This document shows, in pieces, positions 63,540 to 64,000 of a stretch of 64,000 nucleotides of DNA. Every line of letters starts with the position of its first letter. Positions within the stretch are counted from its first letter, which is position 1. The DNA is taken from NCBI GenBank assembly GCA_947652615.1, contig CANTDX010000003.1, positions 1 to 64,000 on the forward strand. The letters run 5' to 3'. The stretch comes from an uncultured Dorea sp. Its GTDB lineage: Bacteria; Bacillota; Clostridia; Lachnospirales; Lachnospiraceae. The notes below the pieces were generated by a model. That model was not told the DNA's origin. It saw nothing but the letters and a program-made list of their open reading frames with translations, and ran no database searches. Both the position numbers and the translations under genes were made by a program.

Positions 63540-64000
63540 TGAAATTCGGCAAAAAGATCGGCTATCTCATAGCCCTTGTGATCTTCCTGATCTTGACGCT
63601 TGGACCGTTCCTGTGGACATTCGTACTGTCTGTCACCCCGGAATACGCTATGATGGAGAAGACGACAAGACTGCTGCCTGAAGTCATTACCTATGACAAT
63701 TACCGGGAACTTCTGACATCCGGAACACAGAAGGGCAGTATCCTGATCACCGGTATAAGAAATGCATTAAAGGCGGTGGGGGTAACCCTGATCCTCGGAA
63801 TCCCTATAGCCATGATGAGCGCATACGCCCTAAGCCGCATGGAATTCAAAGGACGGCGCCTGATCAAGAACCTGCTGCTGATCACCATGGTCATTCCGGT
63901 GATGGCAACCATCATCCCCCTGTTCCGCCTGTTTGTGGCAAGACAATGGCTGGATGATGTGTTCTGGCTGAGTACGGTGTATGTTAGCTCCTACCTTCCT
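63539..64000 (+). CDS. Sugar ABC transporter permease (MalG type), cut by window end
   Basis: The first 154 codons are present: a membrane segment IGYLIALVIFLILTLGPFLW, a loop, and further segments with ALSRMEFKGRR and LLLITMVIPVMATIIPLFRL, typical of MalG-type permeases. The start ATG overlaps the previous stop. The EAA loop and the rest lie beyond the window. Confidence 0.93.
   Translation, partial: MKFGKKIGYLIALVIFLILTLGPFLWTFVLSVTPEYAMMEKTTRLLPEVITYDNYRELLTSGTQKGSILITGIRNALKAVGVTLILGIPIAMMSAYALSRMEFKGRRLIKNLLLITMVIPVMATIIPLFRLFVARQWLDDVFWLSTVYVSSYLP

Overview
The window comes from a spore-forming Firmicute, most likely a gut Lachnospiraceae of the Dorea / Faecalicatena / Clostridium scindens type. 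Evidence for this is the 5' third of a 16S rRNA gene on the minus strand at the left edge, the sporulation genes (a SpoIIE-like phosphatase, yabP, yabQ, spmA, cotS), the conserved Bacillus/Clostridium block hup-rqcP-yabP-yabQ-divIC-spoIIE-tilS-hpt-ftsH, and abundant (GGAGG-type) ribosome binding sites. The genus is an inference from memory of 16S sequences, not a search.

Layout. 1-926: 16S 5' end with its leader and two nearly identical tandem promoters. 927-4845: CvpA, DUF5711, LysM and HD-domain proteins. 4978-7406: a split transketolase plus a fructose-6-phosphate-aldolase-like transaldolase with a clear promoter. 7689-12531: pfkA-dnaX-ybaB-recR-lacI. 12632-22906: map, a GH13 amylase, then the cell division / sporulation block ending with the hup promoter. 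22954-28011: phosphoglucomutase, CotS, CCA-adding enzyme and SpmA. All of this is ordinary core chromosome.

28012-45748 is accessory. It opens with a visibly AT-rich two-gene cassette inserted immediately after spmA: a HEPN-like 148-residue protein overlapping an 875-residue protein that joins a ParA-like ATPase with the variant motif KGGVGRT to a second P-loop ATPase. A 120-base copy of the spmA 3' end (118 of 120 identical) lies on the far side, followed by diverged versions of the same terminator hairpin and the same TTGAGA-N17-TATACT promoter. This is the best candidate for an undescribed system in the window, probably anti-phage defence, but that role is inference. After it come a DUF5688 gene, an alpha-glucoside ABC transporter / GH13 operon with a decayed AraC regulator, a cell-wall-anchored transglutaminase-like protein, a shrunken third copy of the junction repeat, a macrodomain (PARG-type) protein, two AAA-type ATPases and a lipoprotein barnase with its barstar.

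45889-64000 is a large sugar-catabolism region. On the minus strand a fucose/arabinose-isomerase-family enzyme, FGGY kinase, DUF4432 epimerase-like protein, class II aldolase, aldo/keto reductase, GH36 alpha-galactosidase, an AraC regulator, a binding-protein-dependent ABC transporter, a Gfo/Idh/MocA dehydrogenase and a zinc-ligand-less MDR dehydrogenase run in one direction. A PocR-AraC regulator and a second sugar ABC transporter (cut by the window end) run divergently. Together they look like uptake and breakdown of an alpha-galactoside or deoxy-sugar-containing glycan, using the isomerase-kinase-aldolase route; the substrate cannot be fixed from sequence.
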